This document shows, piece after piece, positions 8,873-16,788 of a stretch of DNA of 64,000 nt (the stretch's first letter is position 1; each line of letters begins with the position of its first letter). Below the pieces are notes generated by a model. That model was not told the DNA's origin, ran no database searches, and saw only the letters and a list, made by a program, of their open reading frames with translations. Made by a program: the position numbers and the translations under genes. Source of the stretch: Streptomyces chryseus (lineage in GTDB: Bacteria; Actinomycetota; Actinomycetes; Streptomycetales; Streptomycetaceae); contig NZ_BMVO01000020.1 in the NCBI RefSeq assembly GCF_014650755.1, forward strand, positions 1 to 64,000. Reading direction: 5' to 3'.

Positions 8873-9178
8873 ATGCTGGTACGCCACCGGGTCGCCCTCG
8901 CGTCGGCCGCCGCGCTCGGCGCGGTCGTCCTGTCCGTCTCGCCCGTCGCCGCGTACTCCGCCGAGCCGGCGGTCTCGCCCGTCGCCGTCTCCGCCGTCGC
9001 GGCGGTGCGGGAGGTGCAGTGCCTCATCACCTACTGGTCCGGCGGGCAGCCGCTCGCCGTCGACGGCATCTTCGGGGCCCGTACGGAGAGCTGGGTCGTC
9101 CACTTCCAGGACGTGAAGGGCCTTCGTGTGGACGGCATCGTCGGGCCGCAGACCTGGGCGGCTCTGCGCGCGCTCTGA
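8873..9178 (+). CDS. Secreted peptidoglycan-binding domain protein
   Basis: 101 residues. A signal peptide (MLVRHRVALASAAALGAVVLS, cleavage after the VAAYSAEP region) is followed by one peptidoglycan-binding-1 repeat (VREVQCLITYWSGG, LAVDGIFGARTESWV, FQDVKGLRVDGIVGPQTWAALRAL). It has no catalytic domain and should bind cell wall outside the membrane. The ATG has an AAAGGGGAG site upstream. It lies divergent from the secretion-like operon and 75 bases before the wall hydrolase gene, suggesting a role in local wall remodelling with it. Confidence 0.85.
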   Translation: MLVRHRVALASAAALGAVVLSVSPVAAYSAEPAVSPVAVSAVAAVREVQCLITYWSGGQPLAVDGIFGARTESWVVHFQDVKGLRVDGIVGPQTWAALRAL

Positions 9179-9253
9179 TCCGGGCGGACGTCCGAACCGG
9201 ACGCGCGAGCGAAAACCGCTGTGAACCCGTCTCCGATGGGGGAGGGTTGAGGA

Positions 9254-10279
9254 GTGCGCAAAGTCTGGGTGGCCACCGGTGTCGGAATCGGGCTGTGCCT
9301 GAGCTTCGTCGCGCTGCTCGTCGTCGGTACCTTCTCCGCAGCCGCGGGGCTGGCCGGGGGCGCGGGCGGCGGGCGGGCCGTCGGGCTGGCCAAGGGCGCC
9401 GTGCCCGCGCTGTACCAGCCGCTCGTGCAGAAGTGGGGCAATCTCTGCCCGGCCATCAACCCCGCGCTGCTCGCCGCGCAGTTGTACCAGGAGAGCGGCT
9501 GGAACCCGAGGGCGCAGAGCCCGGCCAACGCGCGGGGCATCGCCCAGTTCATTCCGGGGACGTGGGCGTCCCACGGGGTCGACGGGGACAAGGACGGCGA
9601 CCGGGACATCTGGGATCCGGCCGACGCGATTCCGTCGGCGGCGGCGTACGACTGTGAATTGGCCGGATACGTCAAGAAGGTGCCGGGGGATCAGACCGAG
9701 AACATGCTCGCCGCGTACAACGCGGGTGCGTACGCCGTCATCAAGTACGGGGGCGTCCCGCCGTACCGCGAGACGCAGAACTACGTGAAGATCATCACCA
9801 GTCTGGAGCAGAGTTTCGCGCGTCCCGTGGGGCGGGTCGAGCCGTCGCGGCAGGCCGCCGGCGCCATCTACTTCGCGCAGAAGAAGCTCGGGACGAAGTA
9901 CCTGTGGGGCGGCAACGGCACGCCGGAGCAGGGCGGGCGTTTCGACTGCTCGGGGCTGACGCAGGCGGCGTACCGGACCGTCGGGATCGAGCTGCCTCGG
10001 GTGGCCAACGATCAGTACAACGCGGGGCCGCACCCCTCGCGGGACGAGTTGCTGCCCGGGGACCTGGTGTTCTTCTCGGACGACCTCACCGACTCGCGCG
10101 CCATCCGGCACGTCGGGCTGTACGTCGGCGGCGGTTACATGATCAACGCCCCGTACACCGGAGCCGTCATCCGCTTCGACAAGATCGATACGCCGGACTA
10201 CTTTGGTGCGACCCGGGTGACCGAAGACGGCGCGAAAGCGCTTCCGACGGACTTGCCGAAGGGGCGCGGCGACGCGTGA
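9254..10279 (+). CDS. Bifunctional lytic transglycosylase / NlpC-P60 endopeptidase (CwlT-like)
   Basis: 341 residues. A transmembrane or signal helix (residues 5-27) precedes an SLT domain (about 48-180) with catalytic-type Glu80 in QLYQESGWNP and an ARGIAQFIPGTW motif. An NlpC/P60 domain (about 200-325) follows, with Cys232 (RFDCSGLTQAAY), His286 (IRHVGLYVG) and polar Asn298. The two domains cleave the glycan and the peptide of the wall. The same pair is found in CwlT/Orf14 proteins of Gram-positive conjugative elements, where it opens the wall for a type IV machine. The GTG start has GGAGGGTTGAGGA upstream. Confidence 0.92.
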   Translation: MRKVWVATGVGIGLCLSFVALLVVGTFSAAAGLAGGAGGGRAVGLAKGAVPALYQPLVQKWGNLCPAINPALLAAQLYQESGWNPRAQSPANARGIAQFIPGTWASHGVDGDKDGDRDIWDPADAIPSAAAYDCELAGYVKKVPGDQTENMLAAYNAGAYAVIKYGGVPPYRETQNYVKIITSLEQSFARPVGRVEPSRQAAGAIYFAQKKLGTKYLWGGNGTPEQGGRFDCSGLTQAAYRTVGIELPRVANDQYNAGPHPSRDELLPGDLVFFSDDLTDSRAIRHVGLYVGGGYMINAPYTGAVIRFDKIDTPDYFGATRVTEDGAKALPTDLPKGRGDA

Positions 10280-10295
10280 CATGGCTTGAACTCTC

Positions 10296-10344
10296 CGTTA
10301 TCGCCACCCTCTGAGCTGCGACGACGTATCTCTCTTCGATAACG
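10296..10344. repeat. Inverted repeat CGTTATCG-N33-CGATAACG
   Basis: Perfect 8-bp arms at 10296-10303 and 10337-10344 in the 246-base gap between the wall hydrolase and PAP2 genes. Just after it lies GTGATC twice in tandem. The T/A-rich arms and wide spacing fit a pair of half-sites for a regulator upstream of the PAP2 gene better than a terminator. Confidence 0.4.
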
Positions 10345-10525
10345 TGATCGTGATCATTCGGTGGAGAGTGGAACGGTGGGGCCCGGCCGGGCGTTCTCTG
10401 GTCCGGGGAAGTGAACAGTCGCGCCGACCACGCGGCTTCGCGTCGCATGAACCACGGGGGTTCGCAGGAGTGGCACGCAGACACGCGTGCCGCGCAGCAG
10501 GCAACAAGGCAAGGGGCCGCGGCAG

Positions 10526-11248
10526 ATGGCTGGACTCGCACTGGATGGGGCGAACCCCGACGTCAGTCTGCTCTACGACATCAACGGGCTGGCGGCGGAC
10601 GCGCCGGGCTGGTTCGACCGGGTCATGGAGCTGGTCGGGGAGTACGGGACCATGTTCGGCATGGTCCTGGTGGCGCTCTGGTGCTGGTGGAGCGTGCGCC
10701 GGCGCGAGGACGCGGTCACTTCGGTGGCCGGGCTCGTCTGGGCGCCGCTGGCGGCCGGGATCGCCCTGCTGATCAACATCCCCATCCGTGGGTTCGTGGA
10801 GCGGCCGAGACCTTTCAACGACCACAAGGGGCTCGAGGTCCTCATCGCGGGCAAGACGGACTACTCGTTCGTCAGCGACCACGCGACACTGGCGATGGCC
10901 ATCGCCGTCGGGGTCTTCGTGGCCAACCGGAAGTTCGGGCTCGCGGCGATCGGGCTCGCGGTCGTGGCGGGCTTCTGCCGCGTCTACATGGGCGTGCACT
11001 ACCCGACCGACGTCATCGGCGGATTCGCCCTCGGCACGGCCGTGGCGCTGCTGCTCGCACCGGTGGCGATGGCGCTCCTGACACCGCTCATGGCGGCGAT
11101 CGCGCGGTCGGAGAAGGTCGGTTGGCTGGTACGGGCGAAGGGGTCGGCGGCGCGTGGCGCGGCCGGCGCCGGGCCGGGGCTCGGCGGCCCGGCCGTGGTC
11201 CCCGCCCAGCGCGCCGGGGACAGCGAGCGCAACGACCTGGCGGCCTGA
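10526..11248 (+). CDS. PAP2 family membrane phosphatase
   Basis: 240 residues, about five transmembrane helices. The three-part phosphatidic-acid phosphatase signature is present: an altered first part (VERPRPFNDHKG), then YSFVSDHATLAMAIAVG (SxxxH) and CRVYMGVHYPTDVIGG (RxxxxxH...D). It should dephosphorylate an isoprenoid or phospholipid phosphate at the membrane. ATG 10526 is preferred over an in-frame upstream ATG because AAGGGG lies 9 bases before it. A basic, Ala/Gly-rich tail follows the last helix. It ends one base from the stop of the convergent oxidase gene. Confidence 0.88.
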   Translation: MAGLALDGANPDVSLLYDINGLAADAPGWFDRVMELVGEYGTMFGMVLVALWCWWSVRRREDAVTSVAGLVWAPLAAGIALLINIPIRGFVERPRPFNDHKGLEVLIAGKTDYSFVSDHATLAMAIAVGVFVANRKFGLAAIGLAVVAGFCRVYMGVHYPTDVIGGFALGTAVALLLAPVAMALLTPLMAAIARSEKVGWLVRAKGSAARGAAGAGPGLGGPAVVPAQRAGDSERNDLAA

Positions 11249-11249
11249 C

Positions 11250-12842
11250 TCACAGAGCCTGCGGGAAGTCGAAGAGCCTGTCCGGGTCGTAACGCTTCTT
11301 CAGGGCCGTCAGACGGTCCGCCGCAGCCCCGTAGTACGCCTTCCGCCAGTTGGTGAGGCTCGCGTCCGTGTAGTTCTGGTACGCCGCCCCCGAGGCGTGC
11401 CGGCGCATCGCCCCGTGAGCGGTTTTCAACCAGGCCTGCTGTGCGGTGCCGGTCGTGCCCGCGCGCCAGGCGCCGATGTACTGGGCGAGCATCCGTGAGC
11501 GGCGGTGGACGAACGCCGTCGCGAGCGGGTCCACGCGGTTGACCGCGCCGCCGAGCGCGGTCAGCGCGATGCTGCCGCCGCCGCCCCGGGAGACCGGGAT
11601 ACGGGTGAACGCCTCGGTCTGGGCGAGCAGCTCGCGTATGCCCGAGGGCGAGAGGGAGTGGTCGAAGAAGTCACTGCGGGCCGCGTATGTCTCCCGGCCG
11701 AGGGCGCCTCGGGGAGTGCGGCCGGGGGTGGTGCCGGGCAGGTGGCACTGGGCGTCGTCGAAACCGGCGCAGCCGGCGTACACGAGCATCGACTCCTGGT
11801 AGCTGCGGCGGCGCAGCGAGACGGAGCGGGCGGGGGCGCCGATCCTGTCGGCGAGCCGGTCGACGGCGTTCTGCAGGTCGCCGTACGTGCCGAGGGAGAA
11901 GGCGGAGACGGTGACGTTGGGCGTCGTGCCGCCGGGGCCGGCGGCGAGGTGCGCGGACGACCAGATCTCGTCCGGCTGGGACGGGCCCCACTCCTGCCAG
12001 GCGGCGATCACGGCCTGGGCCTTCGACCAGGGCCAGGACAGGTACGCGGTGACGGCGGCGGGGGCCGGGCGGGTGCGGAAGGTCATCTCCGTCACCACGC
12101 CGAAGTTGCCGTTCCCGGCGCCGCGCAGGGCCCAGAAGAGGTCCGGGTTCTCGGTGGACGTGCAGTGGAGGCGTTTGCCGGCGGCGGTGACGATGGTGGC
12201 GGAGGTCAGGCTGTCGCAGGTCAGGCCGTACGCGCGGGAGACGACCCCGTGGCCGCCGCCGAGGGTCAGGCCGGAGATGCCGACGGTGGGGCAGGAGCCG
12301 GCGGGGATGGTGCGGCGGGCCTGGCGGGCGAGGCCCTGGTACACGTCGATGAGCTTGGCGCCGGCGCCTGTGGTCGCCGCGGTCCCGCTCGCCGTGACCT
12401 TGGCCAGCTTCGACACGTCGACGACGAGACGGCCGTTGCCGGAGGACCACCCGGCGTAGGAGTGGCCGCCGTTGCGGATGGACACCGGGACGCGGTGCGC
12501 TGTGGCGAAGGCCAGGCACTCCTTCACGTCCGCCTCGTTGGCCACGTAGGCGACGGCGGCCGGCTTCAGGTTGTCGAAGCGGGTGTTGTAGAGCTGGCGG
12601 GCCGTCTTGTAGGCGGTGTCCTCGGGGCGGACGAGCGGTCCGTCGAGACCGCGTTCGAGAGCGGCCCAAGTTGGTGTGGCCCCGGCCGGCGGGGTCCGGC
12701 CGGTGGTGGCCGAGGCCCCCGGGCCGCGTCCCTGGGCGGTACGGGTGTTGTTCGCCGCGCCGGAGCTGGTGCCGGTGCAGGCGGCCGCCGCGACGGTGGC
12801 CGCGAGGGCCGTGGCCGAAGTCAGAAGTGAGCGCCGTTCCAT
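11250..12842 (-). CDS. Secreted FAD-binding BBE-family oxidase (lipoprotein/Tat)
   Basis: 530 residues. The N-terminus MERRSLLTSATALAATVAAAAC has a twin-Arg-like start and a lipobox with Cys22, so the protein is probably exported and lipid-anchored. The PCMH-type FAD domain contains RNGGHSYAG (His127) and GSCPTVGISGLTLGGGHG (Cys184), the pair that links FAD twice covalently in berberine-bridge-type oxidases. The C-terminal BBE segment is present (YQNYTDASLTNWRKAYYG). The substrate is likely a sugar, alcohol or aromatic compound and cannot be read from sequence. It is convergent with the PAP2 gene. Confidence 0.88.
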   Translation of the reverse strand: MERRSLLTSATALAATVAAAACTGTSSGAANNTRTAQGRGPGASATTGRTPPAGATPTWAALERGLDGPLVRPEDTAYKTARQLYNTRFDNLKPAAVAYVANEADVKECLAFATAHRVPVSIRNGGHSYAGWSSGNGRLVVDVSKLAKVTASGTAATTGAGAKLIDVYQGLARQARRTIPAGSCPTVGISGLTLGGGHGVVSRAYGLTCDSLTSATIVTAAGKRLHCTSTENPDLFWALRGAGNGNFGVVTEMTFRTRPAPAAVTAYLSWPWSKAQAVIAAWQEWGPSQPDEIWSSAHLAAGPGGTTPNVTVSAFSLGTYGDLQNAVDRLADRIGAPARSVSLRRRSYQESMLVYAGCAGFDDAQCHLPGTTPGRTPRGALGRETYAARSDFFDHSLSPSGIRELLAQTEAFTRIPVSRGGGGSIALTALGGAVNRVDPLATAFVHRRSRMLAQYIGAWRAGTTGTAQQAWLKTAHGAMRRHASGAAYQNYTDASLTNWRKAYYGAAADRLTALKKRYDPDRLFDFPQAL

Positions 12843-12965
12843 GGTGTTGCCTCCCGCAGGGCGAGACGGCTCTGCGGCGGTCCGGGTTCCTGCGGGGCGG
12901 AGGTTTTTTGCCCGGAGGGGGTGGGGCTCACGGGCGGCGGGGTGGGAGCGGCGACTGCTGTGGGG

Positions 12966-13127
12966 TCAGGTCGTGGTCGCGTGTGCGTCGGCGTCCGCGC
13001 GGGCCCTTTCACGGGAGCGACGGGCCGGGCCGCGCCAGCCGCAGGAGCAGTGGGCGAAGCAGAAGGAGCCGCGTTCGGTGGTGCCGGTGCGGTGGGTCGG
13101 GGCGTCCGGTGTGGCCTCTTGAAGCAC
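12966..13127 (-). CDS. Small Cys/His protein, 53 residues
   Basis: Not a recognised named family. It reads from a GTG start (13127) and contains CFAHCSCGWRGPARRSRERARADADAH: three close Cys and a His, then a basic helix. Almost every codon from residue 4 on has G or C in the third position, as expected for a real gene, and I recall similar short CxCGWxGPARR proteins in Streptomyces. The ribosome site GGTGGAGG lies very close to the GTG, so the start is uncertain. It could bind zinc. It occupies the gap between the oxidase and the lipoprotein gene. Confidence 0.55.
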   Translation of the reverse strand: MLQEATPDAPTHRTGTTERGSFCFAHCSCGWRGPARRSRERARADADAHATTT

Positions 13128-13281
13128 GCCTCCACCGTACCGGGGGACTTGGGCTCCGGGTTCGGCGGCCGCCCGACCGGATGAGCACCGGCCGGCGGGC
13201 GTGACCGGTGGCGGTGGGGGGTCGTTAGACGGGTCGGGTGGGATCGGACACCGGGCGGCAGTGCGTTGGGGGTTGGCGGCG

Positions 13282-14106
13282 ATGGTGGTGCAGCAGCACA
13301 GGGTCAAGGGCGGTGCGACCGCCGTGGCCGTCGCGGCGGGGCTGATCGCCTGCGCCGGATGTTCCGGCGGTGGCGCGGTCGCCGAGGACCAGCAGGGCGG
13401 TGACCCCCTGGCCACCGTGCGCGGCGCCGCCGACGGGCTCGTCGCCGCGGGCAGCTCCGAGGCCCGCACGTCCATGGTCATGGCGACCGGCGGCACCCGG
13501 GTCACCATCCGGGGCGAAGGGGCGTACGACTTCAAGAAGCGGATGGGGCAGCTCAAGGTGCTGCTGCCACCCGACCCCGACGGCGCGGACAAGCACCGGC
13601 CGATCACCGAACTGCTCGCGCCCGGCGCGCTCTACATGAAGAACCGGGGCGCCGGCGTGCCCGCCGACAAATGGGTACGGATCGACACGGCCACGCTGGA
13701 CGACGGGAACCTGGTCACCGGCGGAGCCACGGACCCGCTCGTCGCCGCCGAGTTGCTGCGCGGAGCGAAGGAAGCGGCGTACGTCGGGCGGGCCGATGTG
13801 GCCGGCACCGGGGTCCGGCACTATCGCGGGGTCACCGACATCGCCCGCGCCGCCCGCGTCGCCTCGCCGCACGTGCGCGGCGCGCTGAGCGCCGCGGCGA
13901 AAGGGTTCGCCAAGGACGCGGTCCCGTTCGACGCGTACCTCGACGACCAGGGGCGGCTGCGCAAGGTCCGCCACCGGTTCGACTTCGCCAACGCGGGACG
14001 TACGGTCGCCGTCGCCTCCACGACGCTGCTGTACGCGTTCGGGGCGCCCGTCGAGGTGCGGCTGCCGGCCGCGCGCGACATCTACGCCGGGAAGATCCAG
14101 GCGTAG
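13282..14106 (+). CDS. Lipoprotein, LppX/LprAFG-like
   Basis: 274 residues. It has a signal peptide with lipobox (AAGLIACAGC) and then one domain of alternating strands (TSMVMATGGTRVTIRGEGAYDF, LLAPGALYMKNRG, KWVRIDTATLD, VAASTTLLYAFGAPVEVRLP). This pattern is typical of secreted LppX/LprG-type lipid-carrier lipoproteins and related Streptomyces lipoproteins. ATG 13282 places the signal peptide at the N-terminus; a GTG at 13261 is an alternative. A lipid or polymer cargo role is inferred only. Confidence 0.75.
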   Translation: MVVQQHRVKGGATAVAVAAGLIACAGCSGGGAVAEDQQGGDPLATVRGAADGLVAAGSSEARTSMVMATGGTRVTIRGEGAYDFKKRMGQLKVLLPPDPDGADKHRPITELLAPGALYMKNRGAGVPADKWVRIDTATLDDGNLVTGGATDPLVAAELLRGAKEAAYVGRADVAGTGVRHYRGVTDIARAARVASPHVRGALSAAAKGFAKDAVPFDAYLDDQGRLRKVRHRFDFANAGRTVAVASTTLLYAFGAPVEVRLPAARDIYAGKIQA

Positions 14107-14217
14107 GGCGAGGCCCTGTCCGCCACGGGTGGGTGGCGGGGAAATGGTCCGTCCGTGCCATGCGCGGTGTGTGCGGCGCTGCCTACGCTAGGAAGCCGAC
14201 GACGGCTGGAAGAGGTG

Positions 14218-14433
14218 ATGCACGTGGCTCCGCTCGGCAGCAGTACGCCCGTCCATGACCACGTCGCCCTCGCCGAGATCGAGCTGTGCGGCGAGTTGAT
14301 GATCGCGGCGTCCGCGGTCGACGGGGAACGGCTCAGCCCGGACCGTATCGACGAGGTGCTGAAGGTGGGAGCGGGCGTGGCCGCCACGGCGGCCGAAGGC
14401 GCCGAGTGGCCCCGGCGGCGGCGGGAGCGGTAG
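14218..14433 (+). CDS. Small conserved hypothetical protein
   Basis: 71 residues, no signal or membrane segment. The core (VALAEIELCGELMIAASAVDGERLSPDRIDEVLKVG) should form two helices. The ATG at 14218 follows GGAAGAGGTG. A -10-like TACGCT lies at about 14184-14189, so it probably has its own promoter. It runs convergent with csoR. I do not recognise a function. Confidence 0.7.
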   Translation: MHVAPLGSSTPVHDHVALAEIELCGELMIAASAVDGERLSPDRIDEVLKVGAGVAATAAEGAEWPRRRRER

Positions 14434-14474
14434 TCCGGCGGCCGTCGGGCCCCCGGACCACCGGTCCGCATGGA

Positions 14475-14843
14475 TCAGGTCCGCAGCAGGCGGGCGATCG
14501 CCTTGGTGGCCTCTTCGACCTTCTCGTCGATCTCTCCGCCGCCCTTGACCGCCGCGTCCGCCACGCAGTGCCGCAGGTGCTCCTCCAGGAGCTGGAGGGC
14601 GAAGGACTGCAGGGCCTTCGTCGACGCCGAGACCTGGGTGAGTATGTCGATGCAGTAGACGTCCTCGTCGACCAGTCGCTGCAGGCCGCGGATCTGGCCC
14701 TCGATCCGGCGCAGGCGCTTGAGGTGCTCGTCCTTCTGCTTGTGGTATCCGTGCACGCCGAGGTCGTGGTCGGTCACCACGGCTTCGGGGGATCCGGAGG
14801 GCGCGTCGCTCGTCGTCGCGCCGGCCGCCTCGGTGGTCGTCAT
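14475..14843 (-). CDS. csoR: Copper-sensing repressor CsoR
   Basis: 122 residues, all-helical metal-sensitive repressor family (DUF156). The Cu(I) ligand triad is complete: Cys64 (DVYCIDIL), His89 and Cys93 (EEHLRHCV). A positively charged helix (LKRLRRIEGQIRGLQRL) supplies DNA contacts. Cu(I) binding releases the repressor from its operator. A perfect palindrome TATACCC-N5-GGGTATA lies 30 bases upstream of its start, indicating autoregulation. A GGGAGG ribosome site supports ATG 14843. No copper ATPase or chaperone gene lies beside it, so it probably acts on distant targets as well. Confidence 0.93.
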   Translation of the reverse strand: MTTTEAAGATTSDAPSGSPEAVVTDHDLGVHGYHKQKDEHLKRLRRIEGQIRGLQRLVDEDVYCIDILTQVSASTKALQSFALQLLEEHLRHCVADAAVKGGGEIDEKVEEATKAIARLLRT

Positions 14844-14873
14844 CGCGTCCTCCCGTTGTCCTCAAAGGGGCTG

Positions 14874-14892
14874 TATACCCCTCATGGGTATA
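14874..14892. promoter_or_regulatory. CsoR operator palindrome
   Basis: TATACCC (14874-14880), spacer CTCAT, GGGTATA (14886-14892): a perfect 7-bp inverted repeat with the G/C-run flanked by TATA that CsoR-family proteins recognise. It lies in the csoR promoter region and between csoR and the divergent pit operon. Confidence 0.8.
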
Positions 14893-15038
14893 TGGTAACG
14901 AATTTCCGGGGTAGGGGCTCGGGGGCCCGTACAGAGCACTGTGCCTGATGGGCGACACTGAAGAACGCCGGTTAGCCGTGGCCGGATGATGCGCCTAGCA
15001 TCACCCTGACCGAATCCAATGCACCCCGAGGACCCCAC

Positions 15039-15659
15039 GTGCGCTTTCGTCTGACCCCCAGGGAGACGAGCTTCTACGACATGTTCTCCGCATCCGCGGA
15101 CAACATCGTCACGGGCTCGAAGCTCCTGATGGAACTGCTCGGAGCGGACTCCTCCGCCCGAGTCGAGATCGCGGAGCGGATGAGGGCAGCGGAGCACGCG
15201 GGGGACGACGCGACCCACGCGATCTTCCACCAGCTGAACTCCTCGTTCATCACGCCGTTCGACCGCGAGGACATCTACAACCTCGCGTCGCAGCTCGACG
15301 ACATCATGGATTACATGGAGGAGGCCGTCGACCTGGTCGTGCTGTACCAGATCGAGGAGCTGCCCAAGGGTGTCGAGCAGCAGATCGAGGTGCTGGCCCG
15401 GGCCGCCGAGCTGACCGCCGAGGCCATGCCGCACCTGCGGACCATGACGAACCTCACCGAGTACTGGATCGAGGTCAACCGCCTCGAGAACCAGGCCGAC
15501 CAGATCCACCGCAAGCTGCTCGCGCACCTGTTCAACGGCAAGTACGACGCCATGGACGTGCTGAAGCTGAAGCAGATCGTGGACGTGCTGGAGGAGGCCG
15601 CCGACGCCTTCGAGCACGTCGCCAACACGGTCGAGACGATCGCCGTCAAGGAGTCCTGA
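15039..15659 (+). CDS. DUF47 (PhoU-like) accessory protein of Pit phosphate transporter
   Basis: 206 residues, helical PhoU-like fold of the DUF47 family. Characteristic segments are ETSFYDMFSASADNIV, MRAAEHAGDDATHAIFHQLNSSFITPFDREDIYNLASQLDDIMDYMEEAVDL and NQADQIHRKLLAHLF; the acidic E/D pairs resemble PhoU metal sites. These proteins are encoded with Pit transporters and are thought to control them. The GTG start follows CCGAGG. A -10-like TAGCAT lies at 14996-15001. Six bases separate it from the transporter gene, so the two form an operon. Confidence 0.88.
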   Translation: MRFRLTPRETSFYDMFSASADNIVTGSKLLMELLGADSSARVEIAERMRAAEHAGDDATHAIFHQLNSSFITPFDREDIYNLASQLDDIMDYMEEAVDLVVLYQIEELPKGVEQQIEVLARAAELTAEAMPHLRTMTNLTEYWIEVNRLENQADQIHRKLLAHLFNGKYDAMDVLKLKQIVDVLEEAADAFEHVANTVETIAVKES

Positions 15660-15665
15660 CCTCCG

Positions 15666-16664
15666 GTGGACACCTTTGCGCTCATCGTGACCATCGGGGT
15701 CGCGCTCGGATTCACGTACACCAACGGCTTTCACGATTCCGCGAACGCCATCGCGACTTCGGTTTCCACGCGGGCGCTGACCCCGCGCGCGGCCCTTGCC
15801 ATGGCCGCCGTGATGAACCTGGCCGGTGCCTTCCTCGGCAGCGGCGTCGCCAAGACCGTCAGTGAGGGGCTCATCGCGACCCCGCACGGCGACAAGGGGA
15901 TGGGAATCCTCTTCGCCGCCCTGGTCGGGGCGATCGTATGGAACCTCGTCACCTGGTACTTCGGGCTCCCGTCGTCCTCCTCGCACGCGCTGTTCGGCGG
16001 CATGGTGGGCGCGGCGCTCGCGGGTGGCACCGAGGTCATCTGGAACGGGGTGCTGGAGAAGGTCGTCATCCCGATGTTCATCTCGCCGTTCGTCGGGCTG
16101 CTGCTCGGCTACCTGGTGATGGTCGTCATCCTGTGGATGTTCCGGAAGGCGAACCCGCACAAGGCGAAGCGCGGCTTCCGTATCGCCCAGACCGTCTCCG
16201 CGGCAGGCATGGCGCTCGGGCACGGCCTCCAGGACGCGCAGAAGACCATGGGCATCGTGGTGATGGCCCTGGTCATCGCCGATGTCGAGGGTCAGGGCGA
16301 CGCGATCCCGATGTGGGTCAAGATCGCCTGCGCGCTGACGCTCTCGCTCGGTACGTACGCGGGCGGCTGGCGGATCATGCGGACGCTCGGCCGGCGGATC
16401 ATCGAGCTGGACCCGCCGCAGGGCTTCGCGGCGGAGACCACGGCCGCGTCCGTGATGTACACGGCCTCGTTCATGTTCCACGCGCCGATCTCGACGACGC
16501 ACGTCATCACCTCCGCGATCATGGGCGTCGGCTCGACCAAGGGGTCGCGCGCCGTGCGGTGGGGCGTCGCCAAGAACATTGTGATGGGCTGGTTCATCAC
16601 CATGCCCGCGGCCGCACTCGTGGCCGCGGCGTGCTACTGGCTCGTGCTGCTGGCCTTCGGTTAG
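15666..16664 (+). CDS. pitH1: Low-affinity inorganic phosphate transporter (PiT family)
   Basis: 332 residues, about ten transmembrane helices in two PHO-4 halves. The signature GFHDSANAIATSVSTRAL occurs near residue 20, and its partner repeat covers FMFHAPISTTHVITSAIMGVG near residue 260. It moves phosphate, usually as a metal-phosphate complex, with protons. Expression next to the DUF47 gene fits the classical pit operon. The GTG start is taken right after the DUF47 stop. In S. coelicolor I recall this gene as pitH1. Confidence 0.9.
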   Translation: MDTFALIVTIGVALGFTYTNGFHDSANAIATSVSTRALTPRAALAMAAVMNLAGAFLGSGVAKTVSEGLIATPHGDKGMGILFAALVGAIVWNLVTWYFGLPSSSSHALFGGMVGAALAGGTEVIWNGVLEKVVIPMFISPFVGLLLGYLVMVVILWMFRKANPHKAKRGFRIAQTVSAAGMALGHGLQDAQKTMGIVVMALVIADVEGQGDAIPMWVKIACALTLSLGTYAGGWRIMRTLGRRIIELDPPQGFAAETTAASVMYTASFMFHAPISTTHVITSAIMGVGSTKGSRAVRWGVAKNIVMGWFITMPAAALVAAACYWLVLLAFG

Positions 16665-16689
16665 CCGTCCCGCCGTACGTACGGAAAAC

Positions 16690-16731
16690 GGGCCCGCCCC
16701 CCGCTCCTCGTGAGGAGTGGGGGGCGGGCCC
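16690..16731. terminator. Bidirectional terminator between pit and pstB
   Basis: 20-base arms (16690-16709 and 16712-16731) pair with one G-T wobble, with AAAA before and TTT after. It lies between two convergent operons and should end both. Confidence 0.9.
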
Positions 16732-16788
16732 TTTGCCTTGCGGTGGCACCGCCATGCAGCACCGCAGGACAGGCGGGGCGGCCGGCTT

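Noticed and set aside
685..10279. Integrative conjugative element
   Set aside because: No relaxase, integrase, att repeats or replication initiator, and codon use matches the surrounding chromosome.
12616..13204. Plus-strand frames across the oxidase 5' end and the gap behind it
   Set aside because: Arg/Gly/Trp-rich shadow products with no domain. Only the short Cys-rich minus frame has convincing codon use.
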